Shown: positions 1-7,878, counted from the stretch's first letter. The stretch is DNA of 32,705 nt from Chloroflexota bacterium (GCA_027622315.1 JAQBZW010000008.1:1-32705), one strand, 5' to 3'. The notes: generated by a model not told the origin, from the letters alone. Translations and numbers: made by a program.

Positions 1-307
1 GGCCACGTCCGCGGCCGCCGCGCCGGCCGCGCCGGCGCTGCCCCGTGCCCTGGCCGCCGCCACCGGAGTCAGAAGACTGCGACTGCGACTGTGGCGGCGG
101 ACCGCGACGCGGCCGTGCCGCAGTGGTAATCACGGAGTCCTTCGCTGTGACCCTGACGATCGCCTCTTCGGCGCCGATGCCGAGGAAGCCCTTGCTACCC
201 TCGCGGATTACGTCGACGTCGACCTGCTCGGGGCGAAGTCCGAGCTGGCCGAGCGCGCGAGCGACCGCTTCGTCGACCGTTTTGCCGCTTGTTTCCGCGA
301 CTCTCAT
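1..307 (-). CDS. jag: Jag/KhpB (SpoIIIJ-associated) RNA-binding protein, N-terminal part, truncated by window edge
   Basis: Reverse-strand translation from ATG at 307: MRVAETSGKTVDEAVARALGQLGLRPEQVDVDVIREGSKGFLGIGAEEAIVRV, a typical Jag-N domain; lies directly downstream of yidC. Not in the ORF track because it runs off the edge. Confidence 0.88.
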   Translation of the reverse strand, partial: MRVAETSGKTVDEAVARALGQLGLRPEQVDVDVIREGSKGFLGIGAEEAIVRVTAKDSVITTAARPRRGPPPQSQSQSSDSGGGGQGTGQRRRGRRGGRGRG

Positions 308-1184
308 CGTCTGACCTCGATTCGGTGTCCCCCTCGGACGGATGGTTGGATGCGCGGCCGTCGGCGGCCGCGAGCGCGGGCACCGGGCGCCGAGCGGGCG
401 GGGCCGCGGGCATGCTGAGGCGCGCGCGCACGACGCTTGGCACTAACGAGCCCCAGGTGAAGTCGCCCGGCCCCACGAAGGCCCACTGAAGAACGATGCC
501 AATGATGGTGCTGGCTGCCCAGTACAGGCCGAGTCCGGCCGGGGCGAGCAGCACGAACCACGAGAACAGCGCCGGCATCATCCACTGCATCATGGTCTGC
601 ATTTGCTGCTGTTGAGACGCACTCTGTGCCGTGGCGGGCGGAGTGCGCATCGTCGAGATGCGCTGCTGAAGCCACATCGACGCGAAGACGACAACGGTGA
701 GGGCGATGCCGCCGTTGGCCTGCAGATCGAGGAGCAGAAAGCGTGTGCTGAGCGGCAGCGCGTGCTGAATGATGCTGAAGTTGTACAGACGGTCCGACAG
801 GTTGACGACGCTCTCCGGCGTGGTGGCCACGGTGATTCGGATCACCGAATAGAGGGCGAAGAAGATCGGCATCTGGATGAGCTGGGGACCGAGGCAGCCG
901 AGCGGGTTGATCCCAGCTTCCTTGTAGAGCTTCATCGTTTCTTCGGAGCGCCGTCGCGGATCCGAGTATTTCTTCTGAATCTCCTGGAGCTTTGGCTGTA
1001 TTTCCTGCATTCCACGCATCGAGTGCAGGGTGCGCAGCGAGAGTGGGAAGAGCAGCACGCGGGAGAGAAGCGTGAAGAACAGGATGGCAAAGCCGAATGA
1101 GCCGAACGAGACGGCGCTCAGCAGCACCATGAAGTTAATCAGGGGCGTCTCAAGGAACGTTTGCCATATGAACCCGATGGGCAT
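195..1184 (-). CDS. yidC: YidC/Oxa1/SpoIIIJ membrane protein insertase with Arg-rich C-terminal tail
   Basis: 329 aa; GFAILFFTLLSRVLLFPLSLRTLHSMRGMQEIQPKLQEIQKKY...INPLGCLGPQLIQMPIFFALYSVIR and QTMMQWMMPALFSWFVLLAPAGLGLYWAASTIIGIVLQW motifs; position next to jag/yidD/rnpA. Confidence 0.95.
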   Translation of the reverse strand: MPIGFIWQTFLETPLINFMVLLSAVSFGSFGFAILFFTLLSRVLLFPLSLRTLHSMRGMQEIQPKLQEIQKKYSDPRRRSEETMKLYKEAGINPLGCLGPQLIQMPIFFALYSVIRITVATTPESVVNLSDRLYNFSIIQHALPLSTRFLLLDLQANGGIALTVVVFASMWLQQRISTMRTPPATAQSASQQQQMQTMMQWMMPALFSWFVLLAPAGLGLYWAASTIIGIVLQWAFVGPGDFTWGSLVPSVVRARLSMPAAPPARRPVPALAAADGRASNHPSEGDTESRSDDESRGNKRQNGRRSGRSRARPARTSPRAGRRRRNPRG

Positions 1185-1205
1185 GAGTAGCAGGGACTCC
1201 TTGCG

Positions 1206-2366
1206 TCAGCTCGCGCGGGCGATCTTTTGAGCGTTTCCGGTCGCAGGCGCGATGCGTACGAGGTCGCCCTTGGTGGTGATGACGAGGACATCGGATCCGA
1301 AGGCGATGGGGTTGGCGTCGATGGTCACGGATTCGACCTGCTGGCGCCAGCGCACGGTGCCGTCCGCCGGGTTGAGGCCGAACAGTTCGCCCTTCCGGGC
1401 GACGAGCACGAGCGTGTCGCCCATGAGAATCGGTTGGGACCGGAATGCGACTCCGTCCTCGTGGAACGCCCACCGGGCGGCGCCGGTCGCGGGATCGATC
1501 GCGTAGATGGACCCGCCCAGTGTGGCGGCGTAGATCACGCCGACGTTGAGAGTGGGGGAGGCCATGAACCAGCCGTCACCGTCGAACTGCCACCTCTGGG
1601 TGCCGCCGGAGCTCAGGTCGAGCGAGTGCAGGGCGCGATCGAGTGAGCCGACCAGCAGCTGGCCGCCATCGATACGCAGGTCGGCGACTGGGGCACCAGC
1701 ACCGGACTGCTCCCAGACCAGCTCGCCTGTTGCGGAGTCAATCGCGGTGACGACCCGTGCATCCATGTTCCCGAGGTAGATGATGCCGTTGTCGAGCGCG
1801 AGAGCGGACCAGACCCGCCCATCCCCCTTGTGGAGGCGGGAGACGGCACCGCTGGAGGCGTTGAGTGCGAAGAGATCTCCGTGTTCGGTGGCGACAAACA
1901 GTCGCGAGCCGTCGAAGACGGGGGAGGCGACGACGCGCGCGCCCAGTGGGATCGGGTCAGGCCCCCAGGCCTGGAGCGGACGCCCATCACTTGCGTTAAG
2001 CGCGACCACATCGCCCTTATGCGACGCGACGTAGATGACGGCGTTCGCGGCCACGGGAGTGGCATAGATAGCGTCGAATTCGACCTCGTCGCCGTCCGCG
2101 GGATAACGCCAACTGCGCGAGATCGTGGTCCCGTCGAGCGTGAAGGCCCAGAGAACGCCGCGCTCGAGTTGAGCGTAGAGGCGGGTGCCATCGCTGACAG
2201 GCGCCGCCCATCCCTCGGGCTTTGCGGCCTGGGCGCACCCGGAGCCGAGCACGGCAAGGATGAACAGGAAGGCGATCAGGAGGCGCCGCGGGCCACGCTG
2301 GATGTGTTTCACGTGAAACACATCACCCGAGACGACGCCGACAACACTCGTTCGATCAACCGACAC
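1206..2366 (-). CDS. PQQ-like beta-propeller repeat lipoprotein (BamB-like)
   Basis: Repeated PQQ-type blades (GDVVALNASDGRPLQAW, GDLFALNASSGAV, GSIYAIDPATGAARWAF, GELFGLNPADGTVRWRQ); lipobox LGSGC. True start may be the in-frame GTG at 2321 or 2312, inside or beside parS. Confidence 0.85.
   Translation of the reverse strand: MSVDRTSVVGVVSGDVFHVKHIQRGPRRLLIAFLFILAVLGSGCAQAAKPEGWAAPVSDGTRLYAQLERGVLWAFTLDGTTISRSWRYPADGDEVEFDAIYATPVAANAVIYVASHKGDVVALNASDGRPLQAWGPDPIPLGARVVASPVFDGSRLFVATEHGDLFALNASSGAVSRLHKGDGRVWSALALDNGIIYLGNMDARVVTAIDSATGELVWEQSGAGAPVADLRIDGGQLLVGSLDRALHSLDLSSGGTQRWQFDGDGWFMASPTLNVGVIYAATLGGSIYAIDPATGAARWAFHEDGVAFRSQPILMGDTLVLVARKGELFGLNPADGTVRWRQQVESVTIDANPIAFGSDVLVITTKGDLVRIAPATGNAQKIARAS
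2301..2324. promoter_or_regulatory. parS centromere site (ParB binding)
   Basis: GATGTGTTTCACGTGAAACACATC, a perfect 24-bp palindrome containing the consensus parS TGTTTCACGTGAAACA at 2305-2320. Confidence 0.95.
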
Positions 2367-2640
2367 GAGGTGTTCCGTTCTCGGTCATCCCGGCGGGGCG
2401 GCCGTCGACGCGCGTGACAGCGGACACCGGGTCGTAGCCTCCCGATGCACCCGGGCGGCAGCGAAGCAGGCGGCGAGCCGCCGCCCGGGTGCCGCGGATC
2501 ACGCCGAAGCGCTCGATCGACTCGTATGCGTATGCGGAGCAGCTCGGTTCGAATCGGCAGCGCGTGCCGAGTCCGGGTGAGATCCCCGTCTGATAGGCAC
2601 GGATCAGGGCCAGCGCCGCCCGCTTCGGGAGCTGACTCAT
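2356..2640 (-). CDS. yidD: Membrane protein insertion efficiency factor YidD
   Basis: LIRAYQTGISPGLGTRCRFEPSCSAYAYESIERFGVIRGTRAAARRLLRCRPGASGGYDPV is the classic YidD signature. Confidence 0.95.
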   Translation of the reverse strand: MSQLPKRAALALIRAYQTGISPGLGTRCRFEPSCSAYAYESIERFGVIRGTRAAARRLLRCRPGASGGYDPVSAVTRVDGRPAGMTENGTPRVG

Positions 2641-3080
2641 GCCTCTTCCCGTCGCAGCGCGCCGGAGCGATCGAGGCAGTGCGCCGTCGCCGCACGGAGC
2701 GCCAGGTACGGCGCAAGCGCCGCCCCCTCGTGTGCCACCGTGACCACGTCGAATCCGGGCCGAATGGGAAGCTCTCGCATGATCGCTCTCAGCCGTCGCT
2801 TCACGCGGTTGCGTTCGACGGCCTTCCCGACGCGCTTGCCCACCGAGAACCCGTATCGGCTCTGCGGGAGACCGTTGCTCCGTACAGCCACGTGCAGCAG
2901 AGCATGGCGCGAACGCCGCCCCGACCGCATCGCAATCCTAAAATCTTGACTGCGCCTGAGCCGTTCAGCTCGGCGCGCGTCTCTTTCAGGCCCCTCGGGC
3001 GGTGCCACCGGGTTGGACAGTCTAGACGGTGAGACGCTTCCGGCCGCGTTCGCGCCGGCGCGCGAGCACTTCACGCCCAC
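2637..3080 (-). CDS. rnpA: Ribonuclease P protein component
   Basis: [27 protein letters not shown]...[29 protein letters not shown]; sits between yidD and rpmH. Start uncertain: ATG at 3080 overlaps rpmH; GTG at 3008 is an alternative. Confidence 0.92.
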   Translation of the reverse strand: MGVKCSRAGANAAGSVSPSRLSNPVAPPEGPERDARRAERLRRSQDFRIAMRSGRRSRHALLHVAVRSNGLPQSRYGFSVGKRVGKAVERNRVKRRLRAIMRELPIRPGFDVVTVAHEGAALAPYLALRAATAHCLDRSGALRREEA

Positions 3081-3159
3081 CCTTGGTCGCCATGCGCGCG
3101 CGGAAGCCGTGCTTGCGCTTGCGAGGAATTCGCTTCGGTTGCCATGTCCGCTTGGGCAC
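3022..3159 (-). CDS. rpmH: 50S ribosomal protein L34
   Basis: GTG start at 3159 after GGAG: (M)[44 protein letters not shown], 45 aa. Confidence 0.97.
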   Translation of the reverse strand: MPKRTWQPKRIPRKRKHGFRARMATKGGREVLARRRERGRKRLTV

Positions 3160-3187
3160 GGTGATTCTCCGATCGCTTGGGCAACGG

Positions 3188-3216
3188 AGTATAGGTAGCG
3201 ATTCTGGTGCGAGCAA
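3188..3216 (-). promoter_or_regulatory. sigma70-type promoter for rpmH-rnpA-yidD
   Basis: Minus strand TTGCTC (3216-3211), 17-bp spacer, TATACT (3193-3188), just upstream of rpmH. Confidence 0.6.
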
Positions 3217-3261
3217 TCCGCACCGCGGCACCGAGTTCAGACCGACCGCGCGGTCCGTCGC

Positions 3262-5466
3262 TCACGGCAAGGCGGGTGCCGAAGCGCCCGCATACACGTA
3301 GCGGTACCAGGCGTAGTTCTCGAGCACCCGCTTCACGAAGCTCGCGGTTTCGGTGAAGTCGATCGATAGCCGGAATCCGTCGGTTCCGGCTATCGGTGCC
3401 GAGCGGAGCCAGCGCGTCGAGCTTCCGGGTCCCGCGTTGTAGGCGGCGACTGCCGCAGCCACATTGCCGTCGAATGAGCGGAACTGCGTCCCCAGGTAGT
3501 AGGCCCCGAAGCGCAGCGCAGTGTCGGGATCGAAGAGCAAGTCACTGCGCCACTCGACTCCCAAATCACGCGCGATCATTTCGCCCGTTGGCACCGTCAC
3601 CTGCGTCAGTCCCAATGCGTTCGCCGACGACACCGCGGTGGTGTTCCACGCCGACTCTTGCCGTACGAGCGACGCGAGCAGCAGTACGGGCAACTGATTG
3701 CTCTCCGCATACTTCGTCAGAGATTCATCGAATGCGATAGGAAACGAGAGTGACAGCACGGTCAATGGTGCTGATAGCCGTTGATCTGTCGACAATGGAC
3801 GGAGCAGCTGTCCAGCGGCGTTGAGCTGTAGATCGAACATCCCAATCGAGCCGAGCGCTCGGGCGATCTGGAGCAGATCGTCGGGCCGGCTCGAGAGGGT
3901 GCCGAGCAACTGCTGAAAGAGCGCGCGGCCAACGGCCGGCTCGCCGATGTACACCAGCTCGCGCCCGAGCAAGAATCGGCGGTCCGCGAGCACCGGAGGT
4001 GCGGTTGCAGGCGCCGGGCCGAACGTCGCGCGCAGCCAGCTTTGCTCCCGCGCGCCGTCTGTCGGCGCGGAGGCCCGTTCCCCCAGCGCGGAGGCGGGCA
4101 GCGTCAGCGTCCATCCGAGGGTGCGCGGTGCGCGGGCGGCGAGGAGCGCGGGTAGCACGGTGGCGTCGAACGAGCGTGGGTCGAGTGCCGGCGTTGCGGT
4201 GAGGCCGAGGTATTCGCGAAACACGGTGTGCCGGCGTGCGGCCTCGGCCGCCTCGTCGCGGGTGCCGTTCAGTGTGATCTGGCGGAGACGCTCGAGTGCG
4301 TCGGCGCCATTCGCGCCACCAGTGAGCGCGAGCTGGGTTGCGGACCGCAACCGCGCGTCAGCGGTGAAGGTCGACCGAGGATTGTCGATCGCGAGGCGGT
4401 CGTACTCCGCCACGGCGGAGCGGAGATCGCCGCGATCCTCGAGGATGCGCGCGCGCCAGTATCGAGCGTCGTCCGCGAGCGATCCGTTCGGCGCGAGCTC
4501 CAGCGCACTGCCGTACGCAGCGAACGCAGCCACCGGGTCGCCCTCGCGCTCGTCGATCGCACCGATGTAGAACCAGGCGCTCGCGGCGTCGGCGGAGGCG
4601 GCGCCGTCCAACGCGCGCTCGTACAGCGTGCGCGCGGCGTCGTTATCGAATGCGCGGTAGCGCACATAGCCCGCCGCGAAGGCAGAGACCGGGACCTGTG
4701 CTGATTCGAGCAGGTCGAGCGCCGCGCGTGCCCGCGGCGACCAGGGCTGGAGCGTGACGACCGCGAGCGCATCGTTCGCCCACGCGAGATCGCCGGCGTC
4801 GTACCTGATCTGAGCGGCCTCAAAGGCGGCGAGGGCACGATCGTCCGAGTTCGCTCCGGGATCCTCCTGGATGCGCGCGAGCTCCACGAGCGCAGCGGAT
4901 GGATCCGAGAGCGCAAGCGCGTTAGCCGCCGCGTCGAAGCGCGCGGCGACACGGAGCACGTCGGGGAAGTCCGGGCGCGCGATCGCGGCTGCGAATGCGG
5001 CGTCGGCCGCGCGATGGTCTCCGGCCGATACGAGCGTCTGCGCGAGACGGAGGCTGGCCACGGGCGCGAGCAGACCGTTGCGCGTGGAGACGCGACGGAA
5101 CATCGCGGTGGCATACGCGTAGGCGGCAGCATCCCGCGCGCGAATCGCGGCTGCGTAGGCGGTGCGATCGTCGCCGGAAGCGAGCGCGAGCGCCTGCGCG
5201 GTCGATGACAGCGTCTGGGCGAGGGCGGTGGTCAGCGACTGCGGCGGCCCAGAGGTCACGCTGGGCGTGCCGGCGGTGGCCGTGCCGGCACCGCTCGTCG
5301 CTGCCGTGGGAGTGCCCGAAGTGCCCGGCATCGGTGCATCGCTGCGGCCGGCTTCGCTCGTGGATCGGTCCGGCTCCCGCTCCGGTGCCGAGGAGCAGGA
5401 CGCCACTGCTGCCAGCACGACGATCGAGATGGCCGCGCCCAGCGCGATGAATCGAATGCGACGCAT
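3262..5466 (-). CDS. Soluble lytic murein transglycosylase (SLT domain) lipoprotein with TPR-like repeats
   Basis: 734 aa; lipobox VASC; TPR-like helices; C-terminal LPVLLLASLVRQESAWNTTAVSSANALGLTQVTVPTGEMIA...AVAAYNAGPG (GH23 SLT motifs). Confidence 0.9.
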   Translation of the reverse strand: MRRIRFIALGAAISIVVLAAVASCSSAPEREPDRSTSEAGRSDAPMPGTSGTPTAATSGAGTATAGTPSVTSGPPQSLTTALAQTLSSTAQALALASGDDRTAYAAAIRARDAAAYAYATAMFRRVSTRNGLLAPVASLRLAQTLVSAGDHRAADAAFAAAIARPDFPDVLRVAARFDAAANALALSDPSAALVELARIQEDPGANSDDRALAAFEAAQIRYDAGDLAWANDALAVVTLQPWSPRARAALDLLESAQVPVSAFAAGYVRYRAFDNDAARTLYERALDGAASADAASAWFYIGAIDEREGDPVAAFAAYGSALELAPNGSLADDARYWRARILEDRGDLRSAVAEYDRLAIDNPRSTFTADARLRSATQLALTGGANGADALERLRQITLNGTRDEAAEAARRHTVFREYLGLTATPALDPRSFDATVLPALLAARAPRTLGWTLTLPASALGERASAPTDGAREQSWLRATFGPAPATAPPVLADRRFLLGRELVYIGEPAVGRALFQQLLGTLSSRPDDLLQIARALGSIGMFDLQLNAAGQLLRPLSTDQRLSAPLTVLSLSFPIAFDESLTKYAESNQLPVLLLASLVRQESAWNTTAVSSANALGLTQVTVPTGEMIARDLGVEWRSDLLFDPDTALRFGAYYLGTQFRSFDGNVAAAVAAYNAGPGSSTRWLRSAPIAGTDGFRLSIDFTETASFVKRVLENYAWYRYVYAGASAPALP

Positions 5467-5591
5467 GGATCCATCGTACGCATCTCGCTTCGAGCGGCAC
5501 GCACGACGTCGCGCTCTGAGAACGGAGCGCGATTCCGGCTAGCGACCCGTCGCGCTAGACTGCGCACCCAGTCGCCGAACGGAGGGCACAG

Positions 5592-5858
5592 ATGAGCAGA
5601 TTCGTTCGAGCGTGCATGCTCGGGTTCCTGACCGCTGCGCTGCCGATGGTGGCGCTTGCGACGGAAGATCCTGCCGCCGAGACCGCGAGCCGAGCGCTCC
5701 CTGCGCTCGTGGATAGCGTGGGCGTCGGGCTGATCGCCGTAGCGGCGGTGCTGGGCCTGTTGCTGGTCGCGTCGCTCGGGTACCTCTACCGCCGAGAACG
5801 GCAGCTCGACTGGGGATTCCAGCGGCCCGATGCGCCGCATCAGGACGGTCATCACTAG
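5592..5858 (+). CDS. Small single-TM membrane protein with signal peptide, unknown function
   Basis: GGAGGG upstream of ATG; hydrophobic N-terminus and VGVGLIAVAAVLGLLLVASLGYLYRRERQ TM segment. Confidence 0.65.
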   Translation: MSRFVRACMLGFLTAALPMVALATEDPAAETASRALPALVDSVGVGLIAVAAVLGLLLVASLGYLYRRERQLDWGFQRPDAPHQDGHH

Positions 5859-5877
5859 TGTCACTCAGTCAGCCTGA

Positions 5878-5906
5878 GCCCCGCCGATAGAGGCGGGCAC
5901 TCGCTT
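5878..5906 (+). terminator. Putative rho-independent terminator after the 88-aa ORF
   Basis: CCCGCC-gataga-GGCGGG hairpin followed by a CTTTT run. Confidence 0.45.
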
Positions 5907-5925
5907 TTCGGAAAGGCCACCGCTC

Positions 5926-6387
5926 ATGCTCGAGATCGGCGCACAGATGCCGGCCTTCTCGCTACGCAACGCGAGCCGCGAGGAGGTCACGGACGAGGCG
6001 TTCCGGGGCGGCATCACCGTACTCGCGTTCTACGCGATGGCGTTCACCGGCGGGTGAACGACCGAGATGCGGGGCTTCCAGCGCATTCACGATGAGCTGG
6101 AAGCCCTCGGAGCCCGCGTTGCGGGCGTAAGTGCCGACACCTGGGCCGCACTCGGCGTCTTTGCCACCCAGAACGATCTGGCGTTCCCACTGCTGTCTGA
6201 CTGGCCGGAGCTGAAGACGATTGCGGGATTCGGCGTGGGCCGCGAGGGCAATCCCACGGCGCAGCGCGTGACGTTCGTCTTCGACGCAAGCGGAACGTTG
6301 CGGGGCATCGTGGATGACGCGCGCGATATGGAAGCCCACCCGACGGGTGCGCTGGCGCTGGTCAAGGAGATCACTGGAACGTCCTAG
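5926..6387 (+). CDS. Candidate selenocysteine-containing peroxiredoxin (AhpC/TSA family), in-frame TGA at 6055-6057
   Basis: ATG 5926 with GGAAAGG upstream: MLEIGAQMPAFSLRNASREEVTDEAFRGGITVLAFYAMAFTGGU(TGA)TTEMRGFQRIHDELEALGARVAGVSADTWAALGVFATQNDLAFPLLSDW...GVGREGNPTAQRVTFVFDASGTLRGIV. U44 falls at the peroxidatic Cys of the FTxxC motif. The track shows only 6067-6387. Confidence 0.88.
6062..6110 (+). promoter_or_regulatory. Candidate bacterial SECIS hairpin
   Basis: Begins 5 nt after the TGA; uninterrupted 11-bp stem GGGCTTCCAGC (6072-6082)/GCTGGAAGCCC (6096-6106), 13-nt apical loop GCATTCACGATGA starting with G; lower CCGA/TCGG pairing. Confidence 0.7.
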
Positions 6388-6427
6388 GCGAATCTCGGCG
6401 CCATGGGCGCCGGGGCAGGCACCCGGC

Positions 6428-6910
6428 TCAGCGGTTGAGCGTCCCGCCGTGCTCAATGGCGTCGACGATGTCTTGTCGGCGCCCGCGGACGTGCGTCAGG
6501 CGCTCGCGAAGTTCCTTCTGCATCTCAGTCAGTTGTTCGACCTTGCGCTCGACCACCGTCAGTTGTCGTTCGAGCGCGTCGATGATCTGCTCCGTCCGTT
6601 GCCGGCGGGCCGGTAGCTCTCGGTCCGGACGGAACGTGTCGACGATTTGCTGGCGAAGCTCTTCGGCCTCGACCATCTCTTTGATCTCGGAGAGCGTGAA
6701 GCCCAGCAGATCTTGCAGGCGCTTGATGAACTCGATGTGCTTGACGTCGGTGTCTGAGTAGAGGCGGAAGCCGCCGTCCATACGCTCCGGCGGCTTGAGC
6801 AGACCCTTCTCCTCGTAGAAGCGCAGCGTGCGCTGCGTGACGCCGGTCTTCTCCGCGACCTCGCCGATCTGGTAGCGCGTGTTGTCGTCGCTGAGGTTCT
6901 CGGTGGTCAC
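6428..6910 (-). CDS. MerR-family transcriptional regulator
   Basis: YQIGEVAEKTGVTQRTLRFYEEKGLLKPPERMDGGFRLYSDTDVKHIEFIKRLQDLLGFTLSEIKEMV, followed by a long coiled coil. Confidence 0.93.
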   Translation of the reverse strand: MTTENLSDDNTRYQIGEVAEKTGVTQRTLRFYEEKGLLKPPERMDGGFRLYSDTDVKHIEFIKRLQDLLGFTLSEIKEMVEAEELRQQIVDTFRPDRELPARRQRTEQIIDALERQLTVVERKVEQLTEMQKELRERLTHVRGRRQDIVDAIEHGGTLNR

Positions 6911-6985
6911 AGGTCGAACCCTCGTTTGACGATCGTAGTGCCACGCAGCGGCAACCGACTGTCAGTCGCTTCGTATCGCGTGCAT

Positions 6986-6995
6986 CTTACGTAAG
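6986..6995. promoter_or_regulatory. Candidate MerR-type operator palindrome
   Basis: CTTACGTAAG, then GGTACGTG, about 80 bp upstream of the MerR gene. Confidence 0.35.
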
Positions 6996-7022
6996 GGTAC
7001 GTGCCGCGGCAACGAATCGGGG

Positions 7023-7769
7023 TTAGAAGTCGTCGTCGTCGTCGTCGTCGTGCACGTGCGGGGCGAGGGAGGGTACCAACGCCTGCCGGTCATCGCGCGT
7101 GCGGCGAGGTGCCGGCACCTGCTCAGCGGCCTCGACGGTCGCGCGTACGGTCGCCGGGTCGCCCGGCACGAGCACGATTGGGGCGCCGGCATCCCGCCAC
7201 GTGCGGAGCGCCTCGGCGGAGGGCGCGACGGCAGTCGGAATGACGAGCGGAGCGCCGGTCAGCTCGGAGATGCGACGGAGCGCGAGTTGATCGCGGACGC
7301 TGAGATCCGCGTCCACGCCGTCGACGAGCACGGCGTCGGCGCCCAGCCCGGAGGCCGAGCGCAGCCGATCCTCGCTGCGATCGTCGCCGAGGATGAGCAC
7401 ACGGCCGAGCGGCGCACGGGAGTCGTCGTGGGGGCGCAGCAGCGCGACGGCGGGTGTTCGGCCGTCGTCGAGGATGACGAAGTCCGCCCCGGCCTCGGTA
7501 GCGGCGGCGATCGCGTCCGCGGCGGCGGCTTCGAGCCACACGCCGACGGCCCGATCGCCGGCGACCGTGACGGCGTCCGCGATCGCGGCGGCGGAGGCGA
7601 CGAGCACGTGCGCGCCGGCGGCGATGGCTGCGGTGGCCTCCGGGCCGCTGCCGACTTCCGCGGCCACGAGCAGCTGGAGCGCGGGTTCGTTGGAGCGCGA
7701 GCGCTGGAAGCCGAATCCGCCGGAGGCGGGGCGGCCGAGGTTGCGGAGCTGACGCCGAAGCTTGCTCAT
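7023..7769 (-). CDS. TIM-barrel-like protein of unknown function with poly-Asp C-terminus
   Basis: 248 aa in good codon context; alternating beta-alpha pattern (GAHVLVAS, GADFVILDD, GADAVLVDGVD, GAPLVIPTA, GAPIVLVPG); ends HVHDDDDDDDF. Confidence 0.75.
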   Translation of the reverse strand: MSKLRRQLRNLGRPASGGFGFQRSRSNEPALQLLVAAEVGSGPEATAAIAAGAHVLVASAAAIADAVTVAGDRAVGVWLEAAAADAIAAATEAGADFVILDDGRTPAVALLRPHDDSRAPLGRVLILGDDRSEDRLRSASGLGADAVLVDGVDADLSVRDQLALRRISELTGAPLVIPTAVAPSAEALRTWRDAGAPIVLVPGDPATVRATVEAAEQVPAPRRTRDDRQALVPSLAPHVHDDDDDDDF

Positions 7770-7802
7770 GACAGTCCGGTCAACTGGGACGCGCGGGATT
7801 GT

Positions 7803-7878
7803 GTGGAGCCGGCGGGGGGACTCGAACCCTCGACCTGCTGTTTACGAAACAGCTGCTCTACCACTGAGCTACACCGGC
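7803..7878 (-). tRNA. tRNA-Thr(CGT), CCA encoded
   Basis: GCCGGTGTAGCTCAGTGGTAGAGCAGCTGTTTCGTAAACAGCAGGTCGAGGGTTCGAGTCCCCCCGCCGGCTCCA; cloverleaf stems close; anticodon loop TTCGTAA. Confidence 0.93.

Noticed and set aside
78-98. (GACTGC)n short repeat in jag
   Set aside because: Encodes the QSQSQS linker of Jag; ordinary low-complexity linker rather than a separate element.
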